From contig OY783209.1 in the NCBI GenBank assembly GCA_963678705.1, positions 14,260,001-14,324,000 on the forward strand: a stretch of DNA of 64,000 bases. The letters are read 5' to 3'. Positions within the stretch are counted from its first letter, which is position 1. Every line of letters begins with the position of its first letter. A model generated the notes under the pieces. It was not told the origin of the DNA, ran no database searches, and saw only the letters and a program-made list of their open reading frames with translations. This DNA is from Panorpa germanica. Its lineage: Eukaryota > Arthropoda > Insecta > Mecoptera > Panorpidae. The position numbers and the translations under genes are program-made. Shown here piece by piece: positions 1 through 12,421 of the stretch.

Positions 1-3000
1 ATAAGATTTCACAAGTAACAGCGATTTTTTAAAAATATTTTCTGATTCTCAGTCAATTTTATATGGAGAATGTTCAAAGTAGCGTAAATCGCATTATTTT
101 TTCTCAATTCGTCGTTTTAGCACTATTTCAACTTTCTGTGATAAAAACTGTAAGAGTTATGGGATTTTCATCAATTTTTTTTTGGATTTTTGCTCATAAC
201 TCGAATACGCTTCAATAGCAATGTGAACTATAGGCCTAAATCTATGTAAGGAGGCGGTATTCGCACATGTCTAGTACATTGTTTTTTTGTAGCTATAAGA
301 TTTCACAAGTAACAGCGATTTTTTTAAAAATATTTTCTGATTCTCAGTCAATTTTATATGGAGAATGTTCAAAATAGCGTAAATCGCATTATTTTTTCTC
401 AATTTGTCGTTTTAGCACTATTTCAACTTTCTGTGATAAAAACTGTAAGAGTTATGGGATTTTCATCAATTTTTTTTTGAATTTTTGCTTATAACTCGAA
501 TACGCTTCAATCGATATGTAAACTATAGGCCTAAATCTATGTAAGGAGGCGGTATTCGCACATGTCTAGTACATTGTTTTTTTGTAGCTATAAGATTTCA
601 CAAGTAACAGCGATTTTTTTAAAAATATTTTCTGATTCTCAGTCAATTTTATATGGAGAATGTTCAAAATAGCGTAAATCGCATTATTTTTTCTCAATTC
701 GTCGTTTTAGCACTATTTCAACTTTCTGTGATAAAAACTGTAAGAGTTATGGGATTTTCATCAAATTTTTTTTGGATTTTTGCTCATAACTCGAATACGC
801 TTTAATAGCAATGTGAACTATAGGCCTAAATCTATGTAAGGAGGCGGTATTCGCACATGTCTAGTACATTGTTTTTTTGTAGCTATAAGATTTCACAAGT
901 AACAGCGATTTTTTTAAAAATATTTTCTGATTCTCAGTCAATTTTATATGGAGAATGTTCAAAATAGCGTAAATCGCATTATTTTTTCTCAATTCGTCGT
1001 TTTAGCACTATTTCAACTTTCTGTGATAAAAACTGTAAGAGTTATGGGATTTTCATCAAATTTTTTTTGGATTTTTGCTCATAACTGGAATACGCTTCAA
1101 TAGCAATGTGAACTATAGGCCTAAATCTATGTAAGGAGGCGGTATTTGCACATGTCTAGTACATTGTTTTTTTGTAGCTATAAGATTTCACAAGTAACAG
1201 CGATTTTTTTAAAAATATTTTCTGATTCTCAGTCAATTTTATATGGAGAATGTTCAAAATAGCGTAAATCGCATTATTTTTTCTCAATTCGTCGTTTTAG
1301 CACTATTTCAACTTTCTGTGATAAAAACTGTAAGAGTTATGGTATTTTCATCAAATTTTTTTTGGATTTTTGCTCATAACTCGAATACGCTTCAATAGCA
1401 ATGTGAACTATAGGCCTAAATATATGTAAGGAGGCGGTATTCGCACATGTCTAGTACATTGTTTTCTTGTAGCTATAAGATTTCACAAGTAACAGCGATT
1501 TTTTTAAAATTATTTTCTGATTCTCAGTCAATTTTATATGGAGAATGTTCAAAATAGCGTAAATCGCATAATTTTTTCTCAATTCGTCGTTTTGGCACTA
1601 TTTTAACTTTCTGTGATAAAAACTGTAAGAGTTATGGGTTTTTCATCAAATTTTTTTTTGGATTTTTGCTTATAACTCGAATACGCTTCAATAGCAATGT
1701 GAACTATAGGCCTAAATCTATATAAAGAGGCGGTATTCGCACATGTCTAGTACATTGTTTTTTTTGTAGCTATAAGATTTCACAAGTAACAGCGATTTTT
1801 TTAAAAATATTTTCTGATTCTCAGTCAATTTTATATGGAGAATGTTCAAAATAGCGTAAATCGCATTATTTTTTCTCAGTTCGTCGTTTTAGCACTATTT
1901 CAACTTTCTGTTATAAAAACTGTAAGAGTTATGGGATTTTTATCAATTTTTTTTTGGATTTTTGCTCATAACTCGAATACGCTTCAATAGCAATGTGAAC
2001 TATAGGCCTAAATCTATGTAAGGAGGCGGTATTCGCACATGTCTAGTACATTGTTCTTTTGTAGCTATAAGATTTCACAAGTAACAGCGATTTTTTTTTA
2101 AATATTTTCTGATTCTCAGTCAATTTTATATGGAGAATGTTCAAAATAGCGTAAATCGCATTATTTTTTCTCAATTCGTCGTTTTAGCACTATTTCAACT
2201 TTCTGTGATAAAAACTGTAAGAGTTATGGGATTTTCATCAAATTTTTTTTGGATTTTTGCTCATAACTCGAATACGCTTCAATAGCAATGTGAACTATAG
2301 GCCTAAATCTATGTAAGGAGGCGGTATTTGCACATGTCTAGTACATTGTTTTCTTGTAGCTATAAGATTTCACAAGTAACAGCGATTTTTTTAAAAATAT
2401 TTTCTGATTCTCAGTCAATTTTATATGGAGAATGTTCAAAATAGCGTAAATCGCATTATTTTTTCTCAATTCGTCGTTTTAGCACTATTTCAACTTTCTG
2501 TGATAAAAACTGTAAGAGTTATGGGATTTTCATAAATTTTTTTTTGGATTTTTGCTTATAACTCGAATACGCTTCAATAGCAATGTAAACTATAGGCCTA
2601 AATCTATGTAAGGAGGCGGTATTCGCACATGTCTAGGAGATTGTTTTTTTGTAGCTATAAGATTTCACAAGTAACAGCGATTTTTTTAAAAATATTTTCT
2701 GATTCTCAGTCAATTTTATATGGAGAATGTTCAAAATAGCGTAAATCTCATTTTTTTTTCTCAATTCGTCGTTTTGGCACTATTTCAACTTTCTGTGATA
2801 AAAACTGTAAGAGTTATGGGTTTTTCATCAAATTTTTTTTGGATTTTTGCTTATAACTCGAATACGCTTCAATAGCAATGTGAACTATAGGCCTAAATCT
2901 ATATAAGGAGGCGGTATTCGCACATGTCTAGTACATTGTTTTTTTGTAGCTATAAGATTTCACAAGTAACAGCGATTTTTTTAAAAATATTTTCTGATTC

Positions 3001-5999
3001 TCAGTCAATTTTATATGGAGAATGTTCAAAATAGCGTAAATCGCATTATTTTTTCTCAATTCGTCGTTTTAGCACTATTTCAACTTTCTGTGATAAAAAC
3101 TGTAAGAGTTATGGGATTTTCATCAAATTTTTTTTGGATTTTTGCTCATAACTCGAATACGCTTCAATAGCAATGTGAACTATAGGCCTAAATCTATGTA
3201 AGGAGGCGGTATTCGCACATGTCTAGTACATTGTTTTCTTGTAGCTATAAGATTTCACAAGTAACAGCGATTTTTTTAAAAATATTTTCTGATTCTCAGT
3301 CAATTTTATATGGAGAATGTTCAAAATAGCGTAAATCGCATTATTTTTTCTCAATTCGTCGTTTTGGCACTATTTTAACTTTCTGTGATAAAAACTGTAA
3401 GAGTTATGGGTTTTTCATCAAATTTTTTTTGGATTTTTGCTTATAACTCGAATACGCTTCAATAGCAATGTGAACTATAGGCCTAAATCTATATAAGGAG
3501 GCGGTATTCGCACATGTCTAGTACATTGTTTTTTTGTAGCTATAAGATTTCACAAGTAACAGCGATTTTTTTAAAAATATTTTCTGATTCTCAGTCAATT
3601 TTATATGGAGAATGTTCAAAATAGCGTAAATCGCATTATTTTTTCTCAGTTCGTCGTTTTAGCACTATTTCAACTTTCTGTTATAAAAACTGTAAGAGTT
3701 ATGGGATTTTTATCAATTTTTTTTTTGGATTTTTGCTCATAACTCGAATACGCTTCAATAGCAATGTGAACTATAGGCCTAAATCTATGTAAGGAGGCGG
3801 TATTCGCACATGTCTAGTACATTGTTTTTTTGTAGCTATAAGATTTCACAAGTAACAGCGATTTTTTTTTAAATATTTTCTGATTCTCAGTCAATTTTAT
3901 ATGGAGAATGTTCAAAATAGCGTAAATCGCATTATTTTTTCTCAATTCGTCGTTTTAGCACTATTTCAACTTTCTGTGATAAAAACTGTAAGAGTTATGG
4001 GATTTTCATCAAATTTTTTTTGGATTTTTGCTCATAACTCGAATACGCTTCAATAGCAATGTGAACTATAGGCCTAAATCTATGTAAGGAGGCGGTATTC
4101 GCACATGTCTAGTACATTGTTTTCTTGTAGCTATAAGATTTCACAAGTAACAGCGATTTTTTTAAAAATATTTTCTGATTCTCAGTCAATTTTATATAGA
4201 GAATGTTCAAAATAGCGTAAATCGCATTATTTTTTCTCAATTCGTCGTTTTAGCACTATTTCAACTTTCTGTGATAAAAACTGTAAGAGTTATGGGATTT
4301 TCATAAATTTTTTTTTGGATTTTTGCTTATAACTCGAATACGCTTCAATAGCAATGTAAACTATAGGCCTAAATCTATGTAAGGAGGCGGTATTCGCACA
4401 TGTCTAGTACATTGTTTTTTTGTAGCTATAAGATTTCACAAGTAACAGCGATTTTTTTAAAAATATTTTCTGATTCTCAGTCAATTTTATATGGAGAATG
4501 TTCAAAATAGCGTAAATCTCATTTTTTTTTCTCAATTCGTCGTTTTGGCACTATTTCAACTTTCTGTGATAAAAACTGTAAGAGTTATGGGTTTTTCATC
4601 AAATTTTTATTGGATTTTTGCTTATAACTCGAATACGCTTCAATAGCAATGTGAACTATAGGCCTAAATCTATATAAGGAGGCGGTATTCGCACATGTCT
4701 AGTACATTGTTTTTTTGTAGCTATAAGATTTCACAAGTAACAGCGATTTTTTTAAAAATATTTTCTGATTCTCAGTCAATTTTATATGGAGAATGTTCAA
4801 AATAGCGTAAATCGCATTATTTTTTCTCAGTTCGTCGTTTTAGCACTATTTCAACTTTCTGTTATAAAAACTGTAAGAGTTATGGGATTTTCATCAATTT
4901 TTTTTTGGATTTTTGCTCATAACTCGAATACGCTTCAATAGCAATGTGAACTATAGGCCTAAATCTATGTAAGGAGGCGGTATTCGCACATGTCTAGTAC
5001 ATTGTTTTCTTGTAGCTATAAGATTTCACAAGTACCAGCGATTTTTTTTTAAATATTTTCTGATTCTCAGTCAATTTTATATGGAGAATGTTCAAAATAG
5101 CGTAAATCGCATTATTTTTTCTCAATTCGTCGTTTTAGCACTATTTCAACTTTCTGTGATAAAAACTGTAAGAGTTATGGGATTTTCATCAAATTTTTTT
5201 TGGATTTTTGCTCATAACTCGAATACGCTTCAATAGCAATGTAAACTATAGGCCTAAATCTATGTAAGGAGGCGGTATTCGCACATGTCTAGTACATTGT
5301 TTTTTTGTAGCTATAAGATTTCACAAGTAACAGCGATTTTTTTAAAAATATTTTCTGATTCTCAGTCAATTTTATATGGAGAATGTTCAAAATAGCGTAA
5401 ATCGCATTATTTTTTCTCAATTCGTCGTTTTAGCACTATTTCAACTTTCTGTGATAAAAACTGTAAGAGTTATGGGATTTTCATCAAATTTTTTTTGGAT
5501 TTTTGCTCATAACTCGAATACGCTTCAATAGCAATGTAAACTATAGGCCTAAATCTATGTAAGGAGGCGGTATTCGCACATGTCAAGTACATTGTTTTTT
5601 TGTAGCTATAAGATTTCACAAGTAACAGCGATTTTTTTAAAAATATTTTCTGATTCTCAGTCAATTTTATATGGAGAATGTTCAAAATAGCGTAAATCAC
5701 ATTATTTTTTCTCAATTCGTCGTTTTAGCACTATTTCAACTTTCAGTGATAAAAACTGTAAGAGTTATGGGATTTTCATCAAATTTTTTTTGGATTTTTG
5801 CTCATAACTCGAATACGCTTCAATAGCAATGTGAACTATAGGCCTAAATCTATGTAAGGAGGCGGTATTCGCACATGTCTAGTACATTGTTTTCTTGTAG
5901 CTATAAGATTTCACAAGTAACAGCGATTTTTTTAAAAATATTTTCTGATTCTCAGTCAATTTTATATGGAGAATGTTCAAAATAGCATAAATCGCATTA
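1..5999. repeat. Satellite A array, block 1 (~295-bp monomer, ~20 copies)
   Basis: A head-to-tail array. The landmark CTAGTACATT recurs at 271, 566, 861, 1156, 1451, 1747 and 2043, giving a period of 295-296 bp. Monomers contain T-runs, GTAAATCGCATTA, CTGTAAGAGTTATGGG and GGAGGCGGTATTCGCACATG. Private variants recur at multiples of the monomer: AAATCTCATTTT at ~2745 and ~4513 and CATAAATTTTTT at ~2533 and ~4303 (about 1,769 bp, six monomers), and CAGTTCGTCG at ~1877, ~3646 and ~4827. This indicates higher-order repeats. The array starts before the window and stops inside a monomer at ~5999. Short ORFs here (for example minus-strand 5470-5715) are by-products of the monomer and are not genes. 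Confidence 0.97.
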
Positions 6000-6589
6000 G
6001 GCCTGTCTCAGTATGGGACCGTATTTAAGCGAACTTCTGCCGGACGTATACGGGCTACTACGCTTTACCTATCCGAACCATGTAAATCTTATGAGATCGC
6101 TCTGGAGCTCTCAGACTGCACGCTACAAAGCAGTCCGAATACGAGCGGCACTACCTCGCACATTAGAAGCGTATAAAGGCGAATTTTATCCAAGCGTTAC
6201 CACTACTACAACGATACCCTATATGAACCTTTGTAAATGCAAAAAGCCGCGTCAGACTGGAGGGGATACCTAAGATCGCCTTTTGTTACGCTGCAATACG
6301 CGGTCAAATGAAATCTATCGGCGACATGGGTATGTTCTGCATGCAATTTATGTTTGTATTTCAGTGAATCATGGGCACGGATGCCCATACCAATAGGATA
6401 GAACTAAATTTAAATTCACGCCCACCTGAACTCAGATATATAATAAATGCTAAAGTCCCTTTAATACCAGTAGTGTATCGATAAAAATTAAAGTTAAAGT
6501 TTGCTCTCATGATAAATTATATAAGTGTTAAAGAACTCCAATACACCCCCTAATACACGACTACAGACATCTGTGACACACTATTACTA
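6000..6589. other. Unassigned spacer between the two satellites
   Basis: This single-copy stretch separates Satellite A from the LINE-derived satellite. It is less AT-rich than both flanks for its first ~400 bp. It holds an open frame at 6013-6273 (+, 86 codons) and an overlapping one at 6206-6388 (-, 60 codons). I recognise neither protein and see no transposon termini. From ~6400 it becomes AT-rich, and it grades into the 1,586-bp satellite near 6590 (CACCGATAAGG at 6594). It could be a remnant of another transposon or of a host gene. I considered a ribosomal RNA fragment and found nothing to support it. Confidence 0.5.
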
Positions 6590-9500
6590 TTTTCACCGAT
6601 AAGGATCACATTATCGTTGGCAAAACATATGTCTACACAACCTTTCGAGTGAGAAACACAGTTCTCGTCAAATACCATGTTCCAGAGCTCAGGCCCCATT
6701 ACAGATCGCTGAGGACAACCTTTAGATAGTTGCCTTTTCATGGAACTGTAATCGGTTTGTAAAATAATGTTCGACAATGAAAATAGTTCTTTATAGCGCA
6801 GTAGACGTACCTATAGGTTTTTGCCGGTGTAATTCTTTGAAGGTCACTTAGCCACCGGACATTAACAAAGGCACACTGAATTTCTATAAATATCTCATAT
6901 ACATACTTGTACTTATGCCTACTTACTTACCATTTGTTTGTTACCATTAAATGTTCATGAACGATCAATCACTATTTCCAAGAAAACAGCATATATTGTT
7001 CACTTATTCACTTATAACAATTAATACACTCTCATTATTATTTAAAACATGCATTTATATAAATTAATTCTTGTGTTTTGATATTATTTATAGTTAATGT
7101 TATTCGACTTACTTGATAGTGGGCGGCAACCTTTTGTCTTCCGTATATTTGTAGTGTTTATATGAGGTCTTCCTTATATATCTCTACAGATTTCTTGAAT
7201 TTTAATCCACTTGATGTTTTAGCACTAACACTAACCTAATTATTATCACTTTTTTTGTCTATCGCACTTATTAATGTCTTTTATCAAACATCAATGTTAC
7301 TAATTTGGGGTTATGTTTATAAGACCGCGTGTACGCGTAATGAAAAATTCGTTTATAACACTGGTTTCCAACTGTCAAACTTTTGTAAAAACACTTTGTT
7401 TAGGGTAAATTAACACAAATTTAATACAAACTTAAATACTTTTCGTTTGAAAAAGTATTCATATAATTTATTTAGTTTTTTTCCATAATTAATTTCTCAC
7501 TTTTAATCACTCTTTTCACCTAATGTAGCAGGAGCCGATCACACACATAGTAGATAGGAACCACTTGTGTTGCAAAGCAATATTAACGTCCTTGTAAACC
7601 AAAACGTAGGTCTTCCCTTTTGTATTAAGTCCCATCTGTCTTGCCAGAGCTTATGCATATATGCATTCATCTCTTTGGCAATATATTTGGTATCCTCTCC
7701 AGACTTTTATCCTAAAGCCGCATTAACTTTAAATCCTCGAAATTTGTCGCAATAATTTTAAATCATTAAAATTTGATTTTTACAGTTGTAGCGTAATTTG
7801 TATTTGAGTAAGTGCATGAGTGATTTTTAAATCTAAAGGAATTGTCCCCAATATCACTTGCACCACTTCTGTAGATACAGTTCTGCAACAACGCGTCATC
7901 GTCAATATCATAGTTCATTGCATGAAAGATCTGGAAGATTGATCCTGTAATACCATGCCGAAGCACAATACACAACTATTAGCATAAATGCCCCTATGTA
8001 TAGTGTCGGCATAGTTGCCGAGTTTAAGCTTCATTCCGTCCTTGTGACACGCGCAAGGTGTGTTACAAGTTTATCATTCGTTGTTACTGTATTTGTTTCG
8101 TAGCTTTGTAGCTTCAAGAAACTACAGATTTTATATATAGCAGGTCGAGAACGGCTTCTGTACTATTTGCACCGATAAGGATCACATTATCGTTGGCAAA
8201 ACATATGTCTACACAACCTTTCGAGTGAGAAACACAGTTCTCGTCGAATACCATGTTCCAGAGCTCAGGCCCACATTACAGATCGCTGAGGACAACCTTT
8301 AGATAGTTGCATTTTCATGGAACGGTAATCGGTTTGTAAAATAATGTTCGACAATGAAAATAGTTCTCCATAGCGCAGTAGACGTACCTATAGGTTTTTG
8401 CCGGTCTAATTCTTTGAAGGTCACTTGGCCACCGGATATCAACAAAGGCACACTGAATTTCTATAAATATCTCATATACATACTTGTACTTATGCCTACT
8501 TACTTACCATTTGTTTGTTACCATTGAATGTTCATGAACGATCAATCACTATTTCCAAAAAAACCGCATATATTGTTCACTTAATCACTTATACCAATTA
8601 ATACACTCTCATTATTATTTAAAACACGCATTTATATAAACTAATTCTTGTGTTTTAATATTATTTATAGTTAATGTTATTCGACTTACTTGATAGTGGG
8701 CAACAACCTTTTGTCTTCCGAATATTTGTAGTGTTTATATGAGGTCTTCCTTATATAACTCTACAGATTTCTTGAATTTTAAACCACTTGATGTTTTAGC
8801 ACTAACACTAACCTAATTATTATCACTTTTTTTGTCTAACTTTAAATCCTCGAAATTTGTCGCATTAATTTTAAATCATCAAAATTTGATTTTTTCAGTT
8901 CAAGCGTAATTTGTACTTGAGTAAGTGCATGAGTGATTTTTAAATTTAAAGGAATTGTCCCCAATATCACTTGCACCACTTCTGTAGATACAGTTCTGCA
9001 ACAACGCGTCATCGTCAATAACATAGTTCTTTGCATGGAAGATCTGGAAGATTGATCCTGTAATACCATGCCGAAGCACAATACACAACTATTAGCATAA
9101 ATGCCCCCTTGTATATTGTCGGCATAGTTGCCGAGTTTAAGTTTTATTCTATCCTTGTGACACGCGCAAGGTGTGTTACAAGTTTATCATTCGTTGATAC
9201 TGTATTTGTTTCGTAGCTTTGTAGCTTCAAGAAACTACAGATTTTATATATAGCAGGTCGAGAACGGCTTTCTAGGGTTTCTGTACTATTTGCACCGATA
9301 AGGATCACATTATCTTTGGCAAAACATATGTCTACACAACCTTTCGAGTGAGAAACACAGTTCTCGTCGAATACCATGTTCCAGAGCTCAGGCCCCATTA
9401 CAGATCGCTGAGGACAACCTTTAGATAGTTGCCTTTTCATGGAACGGTAATCGGTTTGTAAAATAATGTTCGACAATGAAAATAGTTCTCCATAGCGCAG

Positions 9501-11038
9501 TAGACGTACCTATAGGTTTTTGCCGGTCTAATTCTTTGAAGGTCACTTGGCCACCGGACATCAACAAAGGCACACTGAATTTCTATAAATATCTCATATA
9601 CATACATGTACTTATGCCTACTTACTTACCATTTGTTTGTTACAATTGAATGATCATGAACGATCAATCACTATTTCCAAGAAAACCGCATATATTGTTC
9701 ACTTAATCACTTATAACAATTAATACACTCTCATTATTATTTAAAACACGAATTTATATAAACTAATTCTTGTGTTTTAATATTATTTATAGTTAATGTT
9801 ATTCGACTTACTTGATAGTGGGCGGCAACTTTTTGTCTTCCGTATATTTGTAGTGTTTATATGAGGTCTTCCTTATATATCTCTACAGATTTCTTGAATT
9901 TTAAACCACTTGATGTTTTAGCACTAACAATAACCTAATTATTATCACTTTTTTTGTCTATCGCACTTATTAATGTCTTATATCAAACATCAAAGTTACA
10001 AATTTGAGGTTATGTTTATAAGACCGCGTGTACGCGTAATGAAAAATTCGTTTTTAACACTGGTTTCCAACTGTCAAACTTTTGTAAAAACACTTTGTTT
10101 AAGTTAAATTAACACAAATTTAAAACAAACTTAAATACTTTTCGTTTGAAAAAGTATTCATATAATTTATTTAATTTTTTTCCATAATTAATTTCTCACT
10201 TTTAATCACTTTTTTCACCTAATGTAGCAGGAGCCGATCACACACATAGTAGATAGGAAGCACTTGTGTTGCAAAGCAATATTAACGTCCTTGTAAACCA
10301 ATACGTAGGTCTTCCCTTTTGTATTAAGTCCCATCTGTCTTGCCAGAGCTTATGCATATATGCATTCATCTCTTTGGCAATATATTTGGTATCGTCTCCA
10401 GACTTTTATCCTACAGCCGCATTAACTTTAAATCCTCGAAATTTGTCGCATTAATTTTAAATCATCAAAATTTGATTTTTACAGTTCTAGCGTAATTTGT
10501 ACTTGAGTAAGTGCATGAGTGAATTTTAAATCTAAAGGAATTGTCCCCAATATCACTTGCACCACTTCTGTAGATACAGTTCTGCAACAACGCGTCATCG
10601 TCAATAACATAGTTCTTTGCATGGAAGATCTGGAAGATTGATCCTGTAATACTATGCCGAAGCACAATACACAACTATTAGCATAAATGCCACCTTGTAT
10701 AGTGTCGGCATAGTTGCCGAGTTTAAGCTTCATTCCGTCCTTGTGACACGCGCAAGGTGTGTTACAAGTTTATCATTCGTTGTTACTGTATTTGTTTCGT
10801 AGCTTTTTAGCTTCAAGAAACTACAGATTTTATATATAGCAGGTCGAGAACGGCTTTCTAGGGTTTCTGTACTATTTGCACCGATAAGGATCACATTATC
10901 GTTGGCGAAACATATGTCTACACAACCTTTCGAGTGAGAAACACAGTTGTCGTCGAATACCATGTTCCAGAGCTCAGGCCCCATTACAGATCGCTGAGGA
11001 CAACCTTTAGATAGTTGCCTTTTCATGGAACGGTAATC
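6590..11038. repeat. LINE-derived 1,586-bp satellite, block 1 (about 3 units)
   Basis: Units recur with the landmark CACCGATAAGG at 6594, 8170, 9294 and 10880. The last interval is the canonical 1,586 bp. The first is 10 bp short because of a small deletion in the RT region near 8153. The second is ~460 bp short because of a deletion joining at ~8836 (TTTTGTC directly to AACTTTAAATCC). The minus strand carries R1-like reverse transcriptase remnants (for example 9144-9476 and 10730-11026). The array is cut at 11038 by the virus-derived segment. Confidence 0.95.
8882..9590 (-). pseudogene. R1-like reverse transcriptase remnant in satellite unit (block 1 example)
   Basis: Minus-strand frames give degenerate RT motif A (IQCAFVDVRWP, from ~9590), then the RT motif SKGCPQRSVMGPELWNM and the motif C position as FAKDN (9144-9476), then after a one-base shift the thumb-like region MQRTMLLTMTRCCRTVSTE (8842-9081). 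This order matches the R1/TRAS clade of non-LTR retrotransposons. The catalytic aspartates of motifs A and C are replaced, and the frame is broken between the segments. It cannot encode an active polymerase. The neighbouring remnant at 10465-11026 is similar; the one at 7766-8400 is more damaged. Confidence 0.8.
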
Positions 11039-12421
11039 AGTAGATGAGGAGAGCTGGTTCTAGGACAGTTTTGAAGTTGAGTTGGAAATTATTGGTGGTG
11101 GGGATGCATTTAGGTCACGATATGCAGAGCGGGCGTGACTATACTTGAAAGAATGTAAAAGGGGGTAAGGGTGGGAGGAATATAGGTCATATGATCTAAT
11201 GCCATGTATAAGCTGTGTTGTGATTGGTTTAGAAGAAGATGACGTCAGTACAGCTTTTATCTGTTGATACATTCTCTACAATACCCAAGGTTATGAGTGA
11301 GAAAGCAATAGTGGTAAAGAGTGAGATACCGATATTAATTCTTATGTTTGATTTGTTATTGGTTATAAGATTATGACGTTGTAGTAGTTATATGTTATAA
11401 TGACGTTATATTACACATGGTGGGGTATAATATGAAAGGTTATAGTATAATTTGTGATATATATTCTTTAGGATTGTTAAGCATAGATTATAACAATAAC
11501 AGTGTTAAATTATTTATAACAGTGTATTTATAGCGCACGTGTTAAAACTGTGTGAGAAACTTTGGACACAAGCGCATTAGTTCGAATGTAACTTGAACGT
11601 AATGTTAAAACTGTGTGAGAAACTTTGAACACAAGCGCATTAGTTCGAATGTAACTTGAACGTAATGGGAACGTTAAAACTGTGTGAGAACGTGTTGAAT
11701 ACAAGCGAATATTTTCCAAACGTAGACAATTTTTTTTGTTATACATTTCATGTTTTAGTTAAATGTAGGGCCGGATTGGGTATTGTTGTATTAGATTATT
11801 TATTTAAGTATACTAAAAGTTATAATATACGTACATTATATCATTGATGATTCTCAAAGCATACAGTTCTTTTTTTATGTGTTGTGATAATCATAAAGTC
11901 TTATAAGTCAGACAATGGTGTTGTTTTACATATATGAGGTTATAACACCACAGTAACTGTTAAAATAGTAGGAGGATATTTTATTATACAAATTTATTAG
12001 GTAGCGGTTTGATCCATATGTATGAGCCTATATAGGTTGTGGATAATAGTAGAATCACAATTAGCTAAACCAAAAGCTATAACTTAAGTTGAAACAAACT
12101 TTTTAAAATAAAACTGCTCGAAGGGTCGGGGCCCCCCGAGAATTTTATTTATTTTGAATGCGCGGGGATGATAGAATTAAGAATTGATAGTCTGATGGTA
12201 AATATATTATAGTATTAAATAAGTAAAGTGCTACCCTGTTAAATTTTTATATTATAATTTATATATAAGTCTAAGAATATGATTGTTGAGCGTAAGACCT
12301 ATGTAACGGGATTCTGTTGGTGGAGGTGGTAAATTCATGTATAAATGTCACTTAAATAGAGATGATGTTGAGCTGTAATTACAGAGTAATATTTTCTTAG
12401 TGCAAGCTAAAGTTTATTAGT
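11039..12421. other. Left flank of the virus-derived segment, no gene recognised
   Basis: No convincing coding sequence. Visible features are an inverted repeat AAGCTGT (11210-11216) / ACAGCTT (11250-11256) enclosing an inverted CCAAT box (ATTGG, ~11223) and a perfect TGACGTCA (11240-11247); the 63-bp tandem repeat at 11541-11700; and a GC-rich near-palindrome TCGGGGCCCCCCGA at ~12126. The rest is AT-rich. The first two bases at the junction are AG, as in Polinton termini, but no matching inverted end was found to the right. Confidence 0.5.
11541..11700 (+). repeat. 63-bp tandem repeat, ~2.5 copies
   Basis: GTTAAAACTGTGTGAGAA starts at 11541, 11604 and 11673. The first two copies are 63 bp apart and nearly identical. 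The third is offset by 69 bp because of an extra GGGAAC, and it degrades after ~30 bp. Part of the unit (TTCGAATGTAACTTGAACGT) reappears in the same orientation at 17965-18003, just after the polymerase remnant. Confidence 0.9.

Noticed and set aside
5470..5715. Minus-strand ORF in Satellite A, and a similar one at 53380-53574
   Set aside because: By-products of the monomer in units that happen to lack a stop; lysine/serine-rich and absent from most monomers.
1..5999. CRISPR array
   Set aside because: The repeats are whole 295-bp monomers without variable spacers, and the setting is eukaryotic.
1..5999. CENP-B box in Satellite A
   Set aside because: TTCG occurs in each monomer, but the flanking bases do not fit the CENP-B consensus on either strand.
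6000..6400. Ribosomal RNA fragment
   Set aside because: The base composition prompted the idea, but I recognise no conserved rRNA core segment.
11528..11746. Minus-strand 72-codon ORF over the 63-bp repeat
   Set aside because: It simply reads through the tandem repeat; the internal peptide repeats mirror the DNA repeat.
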